DNA of 64,000 nucleotides from Halorubellus sp. JP-L1 (GCF_011440375.1 NZ_JAAOIR010000001.1:930001-994000), one strand, 5' to 3'. Counted from the first letter of the stretch, positions 18,177-27,663 are shown. A program made the numbers and translations. The notes: a model not told the origin generated them from the letters alone.

Positions 18177-18938
18177 CTATTTCGAAGCCCGTAAAAACTG
18201 TTCGTCGCCACGCTGGTTGATGTATTCAATCTCAAAGCCCCTCTTTTCCAAGAACGAAACTATTTGATCTTCGGACCCACTCAGCATCTTTGTTGGATGA
18301 ACCTCCACATAGATGAGTCTACAACTCTCTTCGATCGTCTTGGCAAGCCCCTGTAGAACCAAGAATTCGGCTCCTTCGACATCTATCTTTATTATGTTCG
18401 GAGCTGGTAGGCTACGTTTCTTGATGATATCATCACCTCTCATAGTCGGTACTTCGATAGAGTCTGAGTCAGCCCCGCTTGCTACGATAGTGTGTTCGCC
18501 TTCACCGGCTTGATCACCTGTGAGTTCAAGATCAACGGTTCCAGTTCTGTCCGAGAGAGCAACCTCAAATACTTGGGCGTCTAAATGATTGAGGGTTAGG
18601 TTCTCTCGGAGGCGTGTTGCGTTATCTGGTTCTGGTTCGAAGGCGATTACGCTCCCCTTGGGTGATTTCGATGCGGCGAAACAAGTATATGTACCGACAT
18701 TAGCTCCAATATCATAGAACACATCAGTTCTATTCATCGAGTTGATTAAATCCTCAACTACGGGTTCTTCGCCTACGAGGTCAATAAAACGCATAAATTC
18801 AGTATAAGAGGATGTTATAAATGCAACAGATTCTCCGCCAATTGTATATTCGGTACTGTCGCTTGAGACCAAGTATTTTAGTTTCCAATAAAGGAGTTGT
18901 AGAAGCTCACTTGGGCTGAAAACAAGTTCGGTTCTCAT
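18177..18938 (-). CDS. FkbM-family SAM-dependent methyltransferase
   Basis: The 253-residue protein has a SAM-binding motif I (VFYDIGANVGTYTCFAAS, near residue 75), FEPEPDNATRLRENL (motif II region) and the family-typical IIKIDVEGAEFLVLQGL. FkbM-type enzymes O-methylate sugars or polyketides; within a glycan cluster a sugar O-methyltransferase is likely. It is AT-rich with frequent Lys and AGA/AGG codons, unlike flanking genes. It is co-oriented with and probably co-transcribed with the flippase. Confidence 0.9.
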   Translation of the reverse strand: MRTELVFSPSELLQLLYWKLKYLVSSDSTEYTIGGESVAFITSSYTEFMRFIDLVGEEPVVEDLINSMNRTDVFYDIGANVGTYTCFAASKSPKGSVIAFEPEPDNATRLRENLTLNHLDAQVFEVALSDRTGTVDLELTGDQAGEGEHTIVASGADSDSIEVPTMRGDDIIKKRSLPAPNIIKIDVEGAEFLVLQGLAKTIEESCRLIYVEVHPTKMLSGSEDQIVSFLEKRGFEIEYINQRGDEQFLRASK

Positions 18939-19096
18939 GTGTAGTTACAGCTCATTGGTTAATACCATTATATTCTAAAAACAAGCAAACAGGCCGGATC
19001 GAGGATTCCTCATTTTCAACATGGGACTCACAGAGTTCTTCGAATATTCACAAACATGATTCGACCCTTTATAAGACACACGATATCCCATTATAT

Positions 19097-20017
19097 TTAA
19101 TTATTTATTATCCTGACGAGGCTTCTTTTACACTTCTGAAGCAAGGGATAATGACTACTCGAACATAAAAGATATATATAATACTTAGCGACTGTTGGAT
19201 CTTTTCTGATTGCTCTGGCTATCCATTTTCGAGCTTCTGGATATCGGTGCGAAGATAACGCGGAGTAGCCGAGACTATAATCCAAATTAGCAATCGCCTC
19301 TTTTCTCTCACTCCCCTCCGATGTGAATTCTTTTAAACAATCCAACATCTGGGGGTATGCCTCATCTCTTTTCACTTCGAAGTTATCACTAATTTGCTCG
19401 CCTTCGTTATGACGTATTGTAAGCGGCTCCTTTACCCCAGTGAAGTCCGTACACCTGCTCAACCGTAGAAACCATTCCCAATCTTGCCAAAGGGGTAAGC
19501 TCTCATTTGGCTTCCCAGCCATTTTGATCACACCGTGTTGCACCATCACAGAGGAAAAGGTACCAATAACGTTACCATTTATAAGATTTTTTGTAGCATT
19601 TCCGTGGACACGCGGGGCGTTCATTGAATTATATTTATTAGATTCATCAACTTGTTTGACCCATGTATAACTGAACTCCGCTTCAGAGCTTGAAATGTTT
19701 TCTACTTGTTTAGAAATCTTGGTTTCTTCCCATTCATCATCTGAGTCTAGAAAGGCTAGATAATCGCCATATGCTTCATCTATCCCCGTGTTTCTTGCTG
19801 CATTCGCACCCCTATTTTTAGAATGTTTATATATACTAGTATCCGATAACTTTTGACTGTCTATAGATATGTGTTCTTCAATTTCCCCTTCTGAATTATC
19901 ATCAACAATAATCAGTTGGATATTGTCGTAGGTTTGGTTTGCAACCGAATTGATTGCCCTTTGTGCTTTACCAAACCGATTGTACACAGGGATAATCACA
20001 GAGACACAAGGATTCAT
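19097..20017 (-). CDS. Family 2 glycosyltransferase
   Basis: The 306-residue GT-A fold enzyme begins CVSVIIPVYNR, then IIVDDNSEG for nucleotide contact, RGANAARNTGID, and the DxD-like DSDDEW at about residue 90. The C-terminal half is helical without membrane spans, so it should act at the cytosolic membrane face, adding a sugar to a lipid-linked acceptor. The ATG at 20017 starts the fold directly; a more distal in-frame start at 20107 would add 30 unlike residues. GC is low. It is divergent from a second GT2 gene. Confidence 0.88.
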   Translation of the reverse strand: MNPCVSVIIPVYNRFGKAQRAINSVANQTYDNIQLIIVDDNSEGEIEEHISIDSQKLSDTSIYKHSKNRGANAARNTGIDEAYGDYLAFLDSDDEWEETKISKQVENISSSEAEFSYTWVKQVDESNKYNSMNAPRVHGNATKNLINGNVIGTFSSVMVQHGVIKMAGKPNESLPLWQDWEWFLRLSRCTDFTGVKEPLTIRHNEGEQISDNFEVKRDEAYPQMLDCLKEFTSEGSERKEAIANLDYSLGYSALSSHRYPEARKWIARAIRKDPTVAKYYIYLLCSSSHYPLLQKCKRSLVRIINN

Positions 20018-20119
20018 CAAAAGAAAGATAGGGTTGGGATAGATTATAATTTTCGATGACTGCTGCGGTCCAATCGATGGGGGTAGCTGACGCCCCAGAA
20101 AACGCACCAGCTATATCTC

Positions 20120-20160
20120 ACCTGGTTTATATATCTATTTTATATACTTTGTTCCATCAA
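20120..20160. promoter_or_regulatory. AT-rich divergent promoter region between two GT2 genes
   Basis: The gap between the divergent glycosyltransferase genes (20018-20219) holds TTTATATATC and TTTTATATAC elements near 20126-20150. They could serve as TATA boxes in either direction. Individual starts cannot be assigned. Confidence 0.4.
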
Positions 20161-20219
20161 CAAATCACGCCCAACACAAATGGGAATTCTTATTGAGACA
20201 CACCCACTGTCTCAACAAA

Positions 20220-21116
20220 ATGTCGGTGAGTGTTATTATTCCTGCGTACAATGAATCTAAGAATATTTTGAGGGCGGTCGACAGTGTGCTAGCACAGACA
20301 TACGAAGAGCTCGAATGCATTGTAGTTGATGATGGGTCAGAAGATAATACAGTAGAAAGGGTGGAGAGCTACGACGACAGCAGGGTACGTTGTATAAAAC
20401 ATGATGTGAACAGAGGACGAAGTGCTGCCCGCAACACAGGAATAAATGCCGCCAGCGGAGACTACATCGCCTTTTTGGACTCTGATGATCAGTGGGTTCC
20501 AGAGAAACTTGAACATCAACTTCAATATCTCAATTCGAAACCTGATTCCTGGGTAGCAGCATACTGTGGAGTCACGCAAAAAAGGAGAAACGTACTTGAG
20601 CAAATTGCGGGGGCAGTTTTCAATTCAGGCAGCAAAAAAGAGGGCGGCACAGAATTGATCAAGGAAGTTCTATCAACCAGGGCATCAATTCATCCAGGGT
20701 CAACGTTATTGATAGAAAGAAACATCGCGACATCTATTGGAGGTTTTGACGAATCCATCCATATCAATGAGGATTTGGCATTCATTGTAGAAATATTAAG
20801 TAGAGGTAAGTTAGCTTATTTTGACGAGCAGCTTTCGATAATACATCGATCAAACTATGTGGACGGGGACACGATAAAACGCGAGAAAGAGAAGTTTTTG
20901 AACAAGTTCTCAAATACAGTCTATGAACTTGAGTCCGAGGGATATAGCGTTATCTGCAAGCATAATTATGTAGTTGGCAAAGCGTATCTCCGAGAGGGCC
21001 AGTTCAAACGAGGGGTGAATTATCTAAGAAATGCCTGCATTGAATCTGTTGAAGATGTTGCAGGGATAATTTGGTCGTTTATGCTCGGAGTACTAAACAA
21101 TCCATCCGAAGACTGA
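20220..21116 (+). CDS. Family 2 glycosyltransferase
   Basis: This 298-residue GT-A enzyme opens with SVSVIIPAYNES, followed by CIVVDDGSEDNT, RGRSAARNTGINAASG and the DxD-like DSDDQW near residue 90. It is a paralogue in type, though not a close copy, of the GT2 at 19097-20017. It is cytosolic by lack of membrane spans. The ATG at 20220 is chosen because it places the first beta strand at residue 2; a leader ATG at 20193 adds only nine residues. Its TGA overlaps the ATG of the next gene, so the pair is translationally coupled. Base composition is AT-rich. Confidence 0.88.
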   Translation: MSVSVIIPAYNESKNILRAVDSVLAQTYEELECIVVDDGSEDNTVERVESYDDSRVRCIKHDVNRGRSAARNTGINAASGDYIAFLDSDDQWVPEKLEHQLQYLNSKPDSWVAAYCGVTQKRRNVLEQIAGAVFNSGSKKEGGTELIKEVLSTRASIHPGSTLLIERNIATSIGGFDESIHINEDLAFIVEILSRGKLAYFDEQLSIIHRSNYVDGDTIKREKEKFLNKFSNTVYELESEGYSVICKHNYVVGKAYLREGQFKRGVNYLRNACIESVEDVAGIIWSFMLGVLNNPSED

Positions 21117-22321
21117 TGAACAACGAAACCGCTAAATCAGCAATCTATTGTTTTGGATTAGCACTAACAGCGAGGATAATTTCAGTAATTTTAACTACCG
21201 CCACGGCTTTTAATCCAGAATCGGCTGGAGATGCTGTCGAATTTGGAAATTATGCAGAAATGATTGCATTCGGGTTACGCAATGGAAATCCATACTCGAA
21301 TACGCCGAGTTCCGTTGATCCAACCCAGTTTCTGATCCCCTTGACTTCAGTCAATATCTATGAACTCTGGGGAACACTCCTTGCTCCATTCTGGTTACTT
21401 CCGGGCCCGAGTGGCTTCTACGCTCGACTTGGAAACGCGCTTCTAGGGGCCCTCGCCATTTACAACGTGTACGTTATCGCCCGATACTACCACTCTCATC
21501 AGGCAGGGTTTCTCGCTGCGCTCCCGATGATATTCTATCCAAGCTTCGTCGCGGTTCACAGTACCCTCCTCCGAGAAGCCGTCATCCTGTTCGCGATAAC
21601 GACCACAGCCCAACTTCTAATAATTCCTTCTAATCGACGGTCCCGACTACTCACTTATGCAATGGCTGGAGGCCTACTGCACGTCGCGTTGTTGCTACGT
21701 AGCGACAACGTCTTCATCTACGCATCAGCGATTGGGGCCGGACTCGCGGTTTATGCTTTCGAATCTGAGTATATTTCGAAGCAATCGCTGGGAGTTGGTG
21801 TCATCCTCTCGTCCGCTGTATTCATTGTCGCCCTCCCATTCGTACGAGATGGTGTTGAGTTCCTCGCCCGAACCCGCGAACTTCGGGCGAAAGGCCGTGC
21901 TGTATATCTCCCCGAGATCGTCCCTCAGACCGTGCTCGAACTCGGTGTGTTCAGTTGGATTGGCGGTGCGTACTTCCTCTATGCACCATTCCCGTGGATG
22001 ATTGAGACGATTCCGGACCTCCTCGTCGGGTTTGAGGGACTAATCAGCATCTGCTATACGCTCTTCGCAGTGTGGGGGATTCGTTCTTTGGGCCGAAAAA
22101 ATTGGCCAGCGACAATCGCCTTACTTGTTGGACTTGGCGTTGCTCTCGTTCTATACGGGGTGGGAACTGCTAATTACGGGACCGGGATGCGTCACCGACA
22201 GATGTTCCTCTGGGTCGTCTTCCTCTTCGGCGGTATCGGGTTCTCGGAGCGTGTGAGAATCGTATGGCCTTTCTCCTATTCGAGCCATCGTTCAAGTAAA
22301 ACGCGCGAGCCCTCTACGTGA
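21116..22321 (+). CDS. Polytopic membrane protein, GT-C-like
   Basis: The 401-residue protein has about ten membrane spans. Its first external loop contains acidic residues (SAGDAVEFGNYAEMIAF), as in GT-C glycosyltransferases of the GT39/ArnT class that use lipid-phosphate sugars, and a second loop ends HSTLLREA. I cannot place it in a named family; an oligosaccharide polymerase is the other main possibility. It overlaps the GT2 gene by three bases (TGATG), so they act together. GC content rises along the gene, marking the right edge of the AT-rich island. Confidence 0.7.
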   Translation: MNNETAKSAIYCFGLALTARIISVILTTATAFNPESAGDAVEFGNYAEMIAFGLRNGNPYSNTPSSVDPTQFLIPLTSVNIYELWGTLLAPFWLLPGPSGFYARLGNALLGALAIYNVYVIARYYHSHQAGFLAALPMIFYPSFVAVHSTLLREAVILFAITTTAQLLIIPSNRRSRLLTYAMAGGLLHVALLLRSDNVFIYASAIGAGLAVYAFESEYISKQSLGVGVILSSAVFIVALPFVRDGVEFLARTRELRAKGRAVYLPEIVPQTVLELGVFSWIGGAYFLYAPFPWMIETIPDLLVGFEGLISICYTLFAVWGIRSLGRKNWPATIALLVGLGVALVLYGVGTANYGTGMRHRQMFLWVVFLFGGIGFSERVRIVWPFSYSSHRSSKTREPST

Positions 22322-22359
22322 TGTCGATCAGAATAGGTTCCTCGCCAGTTTTGAGAGAA

Positions 22360-23487
22360 TCATAGCCGATTATTTAGTAGGTCTTGATAAGCTTCATCAA
22401 GACTGTTGACCATAGTGTCAACCGAGAGCTGTTCGACACGTTCAAGTCCCCGTTCACCCATCTCCATTCTCTGACGCTTATTTTTCAGCAATAGTTCCAG
22501 ATGGTCGGCCAATGCCTCGACATCGCCGGTCGAAATCAGATAGCCGTTCTCCCCGTCAGCGACTTGCTCTGGAATGCCAGCGATGTCGGTCGCCACGACG
22601 GGGAGTTCGCTTGCCATCGCTTCTGTGATTACTCTGGGTGTGCCCTCTCGGAACGATGGCAAGACGAGGATGTCGCTCGCGGCGAGGATTCGCGGGACGT
22701 CGTCGCGGTACCCAGTGAGGAAGACCTGATCCGACAGTTCACGTTCCGTGATCTCGTGCGCTAACGAGTCGTATAATGGGCCGTCGCCGACGATGCATAC
22801 CGAGCCCTCCCACTCCCCCAACGAGTCGATAGCGTCCAGTAGCACGTCATGGCCTTTCCCGTCCGCAAGCCGGGCGACCATCACGACGCGCGGTCGATCA
22901 CCAGGTAGATCTTCCGCGGGCTCAGCGTCGGCGAATGCGTCGATATCGATTCCACTGTAGACCGTGCGATACTGATCGGGCGTTCCAATACCGCGCTCAA
23001 GGTAATCGTCTGCGATAGCATCAGCGTTCGTGACGATGCAATCGGTATAGTTCGCTGCAGCACGCTCACAGAAGAGAACGAACCGGTTCAGTACCTCGTT
23101 CCTGTCATCGGTGAATGGCACACCGTGAACGGTGTGGACGACATTGGGAATGCCAGCTATAGCAGCAGCGAACCGACCGATGATACCTACTTCAGTGCTG
23201 TGGGTGTGGACGATATCGAAATCGCTCTGACGGAGATACCTCGCCAACGAAATCGTTGCAGGGACAGCAGTTACGGGATTATAATGTCGTATCAACGGGA
23301 ACTGCACCGTTTCGATTCCGTTCCGTTCGAATCGGTTGACCGGCTCCTGATCGTACGACGCCCCATATCCGACGGTGAACTCGTATCCATCCAGTCCAAG
23401 CACGGTGGCGGTCGTCTTCGCCTCAGCCCCACCCTTAATCAAACGCGTGATGAGATGGAAGACGCGAGGGGATTCTCCTTCAGACAT
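22360..23487 (-). CDS. Family 4 glycosyltransferase (GT-B fold)
   Basis: The 375-residue GT-B enzyme has an N-terminal acceptor domain with KGGAEAKTTATVLGL, a VHTHSTEVG motif and VVHTVHG. The C-terminal donor domain carries RVVMVARLADGKGHDVLLDAI and the E-x7-E element EGTPRVITEAMASE. It transfers a sugar from a nucleotide donor with retention, probably onto the lipid-linked glycan. ATG 23487 is chosen; a GTG at 23496 is possible. Composition returns to haloarchaeal norm (acidic, GC-rich third positions). It converges on the GT-C-like gene. Confidence 0.9.
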   Translation of the reverse strand: MSEGESPRVFHLITRLIKGGAEAKTTATVLGLDGYEFTVGYGASYDQEPVNRFERNGIETVQFPLIRHYNPVTAVPATISLARYLRQSDFDIVHTHSTEVGIIGRFAAAIAGIPNVVHTVHGVPFTDDRNEVLNRFVLFCERAAANYTDCIVTNADAIADDYLERGIGTPDQYRTVYSGIDIDAFADAEPAEDLPGDRPRVVMVARLADGKGHDVLLDAIDSLGEWEGSVCIVGDGPLYDSLAHEITERELSDQVFLTGYRDDVPRILAASDILVLPSFREGTPRVITEAMASELPVVATDIAGIPEQVADGENGYLISTGDVEALADHLELLLKNKRQRMEMGERGLERVEQLSVDTMVNSLDEAYQDLLNNRL

Positions 23488-23626
23488 CGCTTTCACACGA
23501 TTGGCAGTATGGGGTGAGGAACAAGAGTCATTCCATCTTCGCCATCCTCAACCCATAGAGGTTCGCGTGGAATATCTGCTATCCTGATTCGACACACTAA
23601 CGACCCCGCCGTCGGAATCGGAGGCT

Positions 23627-24562
23627 ATGCCCACAGCCCTCGTCACCGGTGCTGCCGGATTTATCGGATCGAATCTCGTCGAGTCGTTACTCGACCGTGG
23701 CTACGACGTACGTGGTATCGACAATCTCGAAACTGGACGAGCGAGAAACGTCGAACGGCTCCAATCTGAAGCCGACTATACGTTCCGTGAGGGAGACATC
23801 CGGGACGCTGACGTCATGGCCGAGATCACTGCCGGAGCCGACTACGTCTTCCACCAAGCAGCAGTACCGTCCGTTCCACGGAGCGTCGAGGACCCGGTGA
23901 CGACCACCGACGCAAACTGTACAGGTACAGCGACAGTGATAGATGCTGCGCGAAACGCAGACGTCGATACCGTGGTCGTTGCGTCCTCGTCTTCAGTCTA
24001 TGGATCGACCGAACAGTTACCGAAGGTCGAAACAATGGACTCACGTCCCGAATCACCGTATGCACTCTCGAAGTACTACACCGAGAACCTGACACTCCAA
24101 GCCAGCGACTTCTACGATATAGACACAGTTGCACTTCGGTACTTCAACATCTTCGGCCCGCATCAGGACCCCGAGGGAGAGTATGCAGCAGTCATTCCCA
24201 AGTTCATCGACCTCATGCTAGACGGGGAACGCCCCGTCATCTACGGCGACGGTGAACAGTCGCGGGACTTCACCTTCGTCGAGAACGTGATTCAAGCGAA
24301 TATTCTGGCAGCAGAGGGTGACGTGAGTGGTGAGATGTTCAACGCCGCATGTGGTGGACGAGTGACAATCAACGAACTCGTCGAAACCCTGAATAACCTC
24401 TTGGGGACCGATATTGAACCCGAGTACGACGACCCGCGACCTGGAGACGTACGGCACTCCCATGCAGATATCTCAAAGGCCAGAGAACTACTCGGCTACG
24501 AGCCAACTGTTGACTTCTCTGAAGGGTTGGAGCGAACTATTTCCTTCTACCAGGACGAGTAA
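23627..24562 (+). CDS. NAD-dependent epimerase, UDP-glucose 4-epimerase-like
   Basis: The 311-residue extended SDR has TGAAGFIGSNLVESL (7-21), REGDIRD, HQAAVPSVPRSVEDP, SSSSVYG and catalytic YALSKYYTE. RYFNIFGPHQDPEGEYAAVIPKF and the RDFTFVENV motif are typical of archaeal GalE-like epimerases. It would interconvert UDP-hexoses at C4. It is separated from the convergent nucleotidyltransferase gene by 323 nt. Confidence 0.88.
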   Translation: MPTALVTGAAGFIGSNLVESLLDRGYDVRGIDNLETGRARNVERLQSEADYTFREGDIRDADVMAEITAGADYVFHQAAVPSVPRSVEDPVTTTDANCTGTATVIDAARNADVDTVVVASSSSVYGSTEQLPKVETMDSRPESPYALSKYYTENLTLQASDFYDIDTVALRYFNIFGPHQDPEGEYAAVIPKFIDLMLDGERPVIYGDGEQSRDFTFVENVIQANILAAEGDVSGEMFNAACGGRVTINELVETLNNLLGTDIEPEYDDPRPGDVRHSHADISKARELLGYEPTVDFSEGLERTISFYQDE

Positions 24563-24885
24563 CGCAACCGTTCTGAATGGACTGATAGCGTAAGTGGTGC
24601 GACCAATGAATGAATCCCGTCTGGGTTTCACTAGAGGGGAACCAGCTAGGGGCAACACCACCTACGACGGTTGTTCACGGAGAGTCAAACACGAACTCTC
24701 CATCACGAAGTCGGAAGACAGCCCATAGAGATACAAAAAAAGCATCTCATATCAACAATCCAAATTTTAGTATACAGAACACGCCTGTACTCCTCAAACT
24801 CAAGATAAGTTCGGGAGCCTATGAGAACTAAAGAGGCCTCCAGTCAAGTGCTCGAATGATAAGAATGACAGATTATTTTCAGAAA
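24563..24885. other. Intergenic stretch without a supported gene
   Basis: This 323-nt gap between convergent genes is AT-richer than its flanks (runs such as ACAAAAAAAGC near 24733). A 73-codon open frame at 24610-24831 has no haloarchaeal composition and no recognisable domain. The gap probably contains transcription termination sites for both neighbours, possibly with remnants of transferred DNA. Confidence 0.5.
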
Positions 24886-25623
24886 TCAATCGGTCACTTC
24901 GACTGCGCTCTCGTTCTCTTGGAGCAGTTCTTCTGCTTTGTCGCGGTCTTCGGGGTAGCCGACGTCGACGCGCCAGCCATCCATGCGGATGGCGTCGATC
25001 GTTCGACCAGACTGGATGAGGAGGTCGATTGCTTCGCTGATCTCGTACTCGCCGCGATTCGATGGTTGGACGAGGTGGCAGGCGTGGAAGATCGCGGGCG
25101 TGAACGTGTAGAACCCGGTCATCACGAGGTTCGTCGGGGGTTCTTTTGGTTTCTCGATGACGTCGGTGATTTCGCCGTAGTCGTTCGTGTCGCAGACGCC
25201 GTAGCGGCCCGCGTCTTCCCACGGCACCTCCTCGACGAGGAAGGCGGCGTCCGCGCGGTCCTCTTGCTGTCGTCGAACGACGTCTTCGAGGTTCGCCTGG
25301 AAGACGTTGTCCCCTAGGATGAGCATGAAGTCGTCGTCGATGTGTTCCTCGACCGTGAGCAGTGCGTGCGCGAGCCCTTTCTGTTCGCGCTGGTGAGTGT
25401 ACGTGATGGGGACGCCCTCGTACTCGTCGTCGTAGTGACTGATGATGTCCTGTTTGCGGTAGCCAACGACGACCACGAACTCGTCGACGTCCAGGTCGAT
25501 GAGTTGATCGAAGCAATGCGTGATTAGCGGTTTCCCGTCGACTTCCACCATCCCCTTGGGTTTGTCTTCAGTCAGCGGACGGAGTCGCGTCCCCTCCCCT
25601 GCAGCGAGCACGACGGCTTTCAT
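24886..25623 (-). CDS. Sugar-1-phosphate nucleotidyltransferase, AglF/RmlA-like (copy 1)
   Basis: The 245-residue protein starts with the pyrophosphorylase signature [18 protein letters not shown] and the KPKGMVEVDGKP lysine block. FMLILGDNVF (metal site), DVIEKPKEPP, GEYEISEAIDLL and [10 protein letters not shown] complete the fold. It would join UTP or dTTP to a hexose-1-phosphate. Length and motifs match AglF of haloarchaeal N-glycosylation and RmlA-type thymidylyltransferases. It has a close relative at 29296-30048. It is transcribed divergently from the DUF4330-like gene. Confidence 0.9.
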   Translation of the reverse strand: MKAVVLAAGEGTRLRPLTEDKPKGMVEVDGKPLITHCFDQLIDLDVDEFVVVVGYRKQDIISHYDDEYEGVPITYTHQREQKGLAHALLTVEEHIDDDFMLILGDNVFQANLEDVVRRQQEDRADAAFLVEEVPWEDAGRYGVCDTNDYGEITDVIEKPKEPPTNLVMTGFYTFTPAIFHACHLVQPSNRGEYEISEAIDLLIQSGRTIDAIRMDGWRVDVGYPEDRDKAEELLQENESAVEVTD

Positions 25624-25776
25624 AGTCTAAACACGGTTACCTATCGACCCGACTTGTGCATTCCGGCTCACGTCTATGATAAAGAATCGGTGCTTGCGGA
25701 TAGGAGCAGGATTTTCCGGAACGGTTTTGTCCGTTTGTTCTGCACGCTTGGATAGTATGAGTCAGATGGTGGAGGG

Positions 25777-27180
25777 ATGGACGTGATCGACGACGAGGCG
25801 AACCTCTTCGGCGTCGTGAACGTCGTCGACGCGCTCGTGGTGCTCCTCGTTCTCGCCGTGGTGGCTGCTGGTGCTGCCCTGGTTCTCGGGGGAGATGGCG
25901 AAGAGCCACCCGAACCGGAGGTCCGGTACGCGACCGTCGACCTGGGGACGCAGCAGTCGTACGTCGCCAATCTCATCGAGAGCGGCGACCGGATGGGGTA
26001 CGGTGGCGGCGAGAGCCTGATCGTGACGGACGTCTACGTCACCGATCACGGGAACGACAAGCGCGTACTCGCACGAGTGGAGCTGGAGAGTCCAGCAACG
26101 GAGAATTCAGAATTCACTTTCGACGGCAACCCACCACGCGTCGGTCGCCAACTCTCGATCTCGACGAACGAGTACAGTACCTCAGGACGCATCACGTCGG
26201 TGAGTGAAAGCGACCCGACGCTCGCCCTCGTGAATCGGACGGTGCTCTTGGAGGGGACGCTCTCGATCGAAGAGGCCGAGCGCCTGTCGACGAACGATTC
26301 GGTCGTGCGTGGGAACCAGACGATCGCGTCCGTCGATTCGTTCCAACTGTATGGAACCGATAATCCGAACGAGCGCCGCGTGATCGTCGCGGTCGACCTG
26401 CTCGCCCACCGAGATGGTGACCGACCGCAGTTCGGGTCGACGCCGCTCCGGCTCGGTGAATCGGTGCAGTTGAACACCGAGGAGTACTCCCTCAGCGGTT
26501 CGATCCTCCGTATCGGCGTCGGTGAACTCCCGATCTCGGAGCGAGACGTCCTCCTCCGAACCGGGATGTCCGCGGACGAGGCGTCAGCGCTCTCAGTCGG
26601 CGACGAGTACGAGGTGAACGGGCAGACGGTCGCGACGGTGCAGTCCGTCGACGCGTACGGGACGGGGAACCCGGAGCGCCGGCTGGTTTACGTGGGCGTA
26701 TCGTACGTGACGTACGAGCCGCGTGCGGAACCGCAGTTCGCCGGACAGGTGGTTCGCGAGGGCGCACAGCTCCCGTTCCGGACGGACGAGTACGAGTTCG
26801 AGGGTCGCGTCGTCCGCGAGAATGCACTCGAGCAGCGCGGCGAGGAGACGACCCGGACCGTCACGCTCGAAATCGAGAGCGCGCAGCCCGACGTCGCGAA
26901 CAGTCTCGAAGCCGGAATGGCCGAGCGAGTCAACGGCGAGACCATCGCGGGCCTGTCGAACGTCTCGGTTGAACCCGCTGACATCGTACTAACGAGCGAC
27001 GACGGGAACGTCTACCTCCGCGAGCACCCAGTGGAGAAGGACGTCGCGATCACGGCCGACCTCCAAGTGCGCGAGTCCATCAACGGCGTAACGTTCAAGG
27101 GCGAATCGATCCGGGCCGGCGACACCGTCCTCATTGACCTCGGGACGGTCACGATCCGCGCGACGGTCACCTCCCTGTGA
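25777..27180 (+). CDS. DUF4330-like membrane-anchored protein with four repeats
   Basis: The 467-residue protein has one N-terminal membrane span (about 15-37, VVDALVVLLVLAVVAAGAAL) and a large, presumably extracellular acidic region. That region appears to contain four related units of about 100 residues. Each has a GTxNPxxRxVxVxV-like strand, an RxGxxVxLxTxEY strand and a short SGxIxxVG turn. The N-terminal shape (acidic start, NLFGVVNVVDALVVLLVLAVV) matches the DUF4330 family, for which I know no function. It sits in the glycan region and ends 6 nt before the next gene. Confidence 0.7.
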   Translation: MDVIDDEANLFGVVNVVDALVVLLVLAVVAAGAALVLGGDGEEPPEPEVRYATVDLGTQQSYVANLIESGDRMGYGGGESLIVTDVYVTDHGNDKRVLARVELESPATENSEFTFDGNPPRVGRQLSISTNEYSTSGRITSVSESDPTLALVNRTVLLEGTLSIEEAERLSTNDSVVRGNQTIASVDSFQLYGTDNPNERRVIVAVDLLAHRDGDRPQFGSTPLRLGESVQLNTEEYSLSGSILRIGVGELPISERDVLLRTGMSADEASALSVGDEYEVNGQTVATVQSVDAYGTGNPERRLVYVGVSYVTYEPRAEPQFAGQVVREGAQLPFRTDEYEFEGRVVRENALEQRGEETTRTVTLEIESAQPDVANSLEAGMAERVNGETIAGLSNVSVEPADIVLTSDDGNVYLREHPVEKDVAITADLQVRESINGVTFKGESIRAGDTVLIDLGTVTIRATVTSL

Positions 27181-27186
27181 GTTCGC

Positions 27187-27663
27187 ATGACTGAACGAAC
27201 GGCCGACGAGGATTTACGCGACCGGGGGTTTGCTGGGACCGTGGTGGAGAACTCGCGGGTGGGGAGCGTCGTATCGAGCGCCGCCGCGAAGGGGACCGGG
27301 GTGGTCGAGAGAGTCGCGAACTTCGTGCGGGGATCGTCCCTGTATCGCTGGCTGACGGCCGAACCCGAACCTGACGTCGTCGTCATCGACCTGCGGGAGA
27401 CGTACACGATAGGGCCGTTCATTCGACTGCTCGACGCGATAATCGAGTGCCTCCAGCCGTACTGGGAGGCGTCCACGATCAAGCGAGCGACAGAAACCTT
27501 CGTCAGGGGGATGGAGCGGGCGGCGGAGACGAAGCCCGGTCGCGTCCTCGCGTCGATACTGGCACCCCCGGAACCACCAGCGCGAGCGGACCCGGGGAGT
27601 GACCATGGAGAAGATGACCCGAAGTCGGCCGACGACACCGGCGAGGATCGGGAGCGGCCCTGA
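27187..27663 (+). CDS. Hypothetical acidic protein downstream of DUF4330-like gene
   Basis: This 158-residue soluble protein has no recognised domain. It contains a predicted helix-rich core (VVVIDLRETYTIGPFIRLLDAIIECLQPYW) that could associate peripherally with a membrane, and a proline/acidic C-terminal tail. It is 6 nt from the DUF4330-like gene, so the two are surely co-transcribed and may form a surface or membrane complex. The function is unknown. Confidence 0.7.
   Translation: MTERTADEDLRDRGFAGTVVENSRVGSVVSSAAAKGTGVVERVANFVRGSSLYRWLTAEPEPDVVVIDLRETYTIGPFIRLLDAIIECLQPYWEASTIKRATETFVRGMERAAETKPGRVLASILAPPEPPARADPGSDHGEDDPKSADDTGEDRERP

Noticed and set aside
16525-22330. Prophage or integrative element
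   Set aside because: There is no integrase, tRNA, direct repeat or phage gene. All genes are surface-glycan functions, so cassette exchange explains the AT-richness better.
24610-24831. Possible 73-residue gene in the gap between the GalE-like and AglF-like genes
   Set aside because: It has no haloarchaeal acidic composition, no start signal and no domain. It is probably chance in AT-richer DNA.
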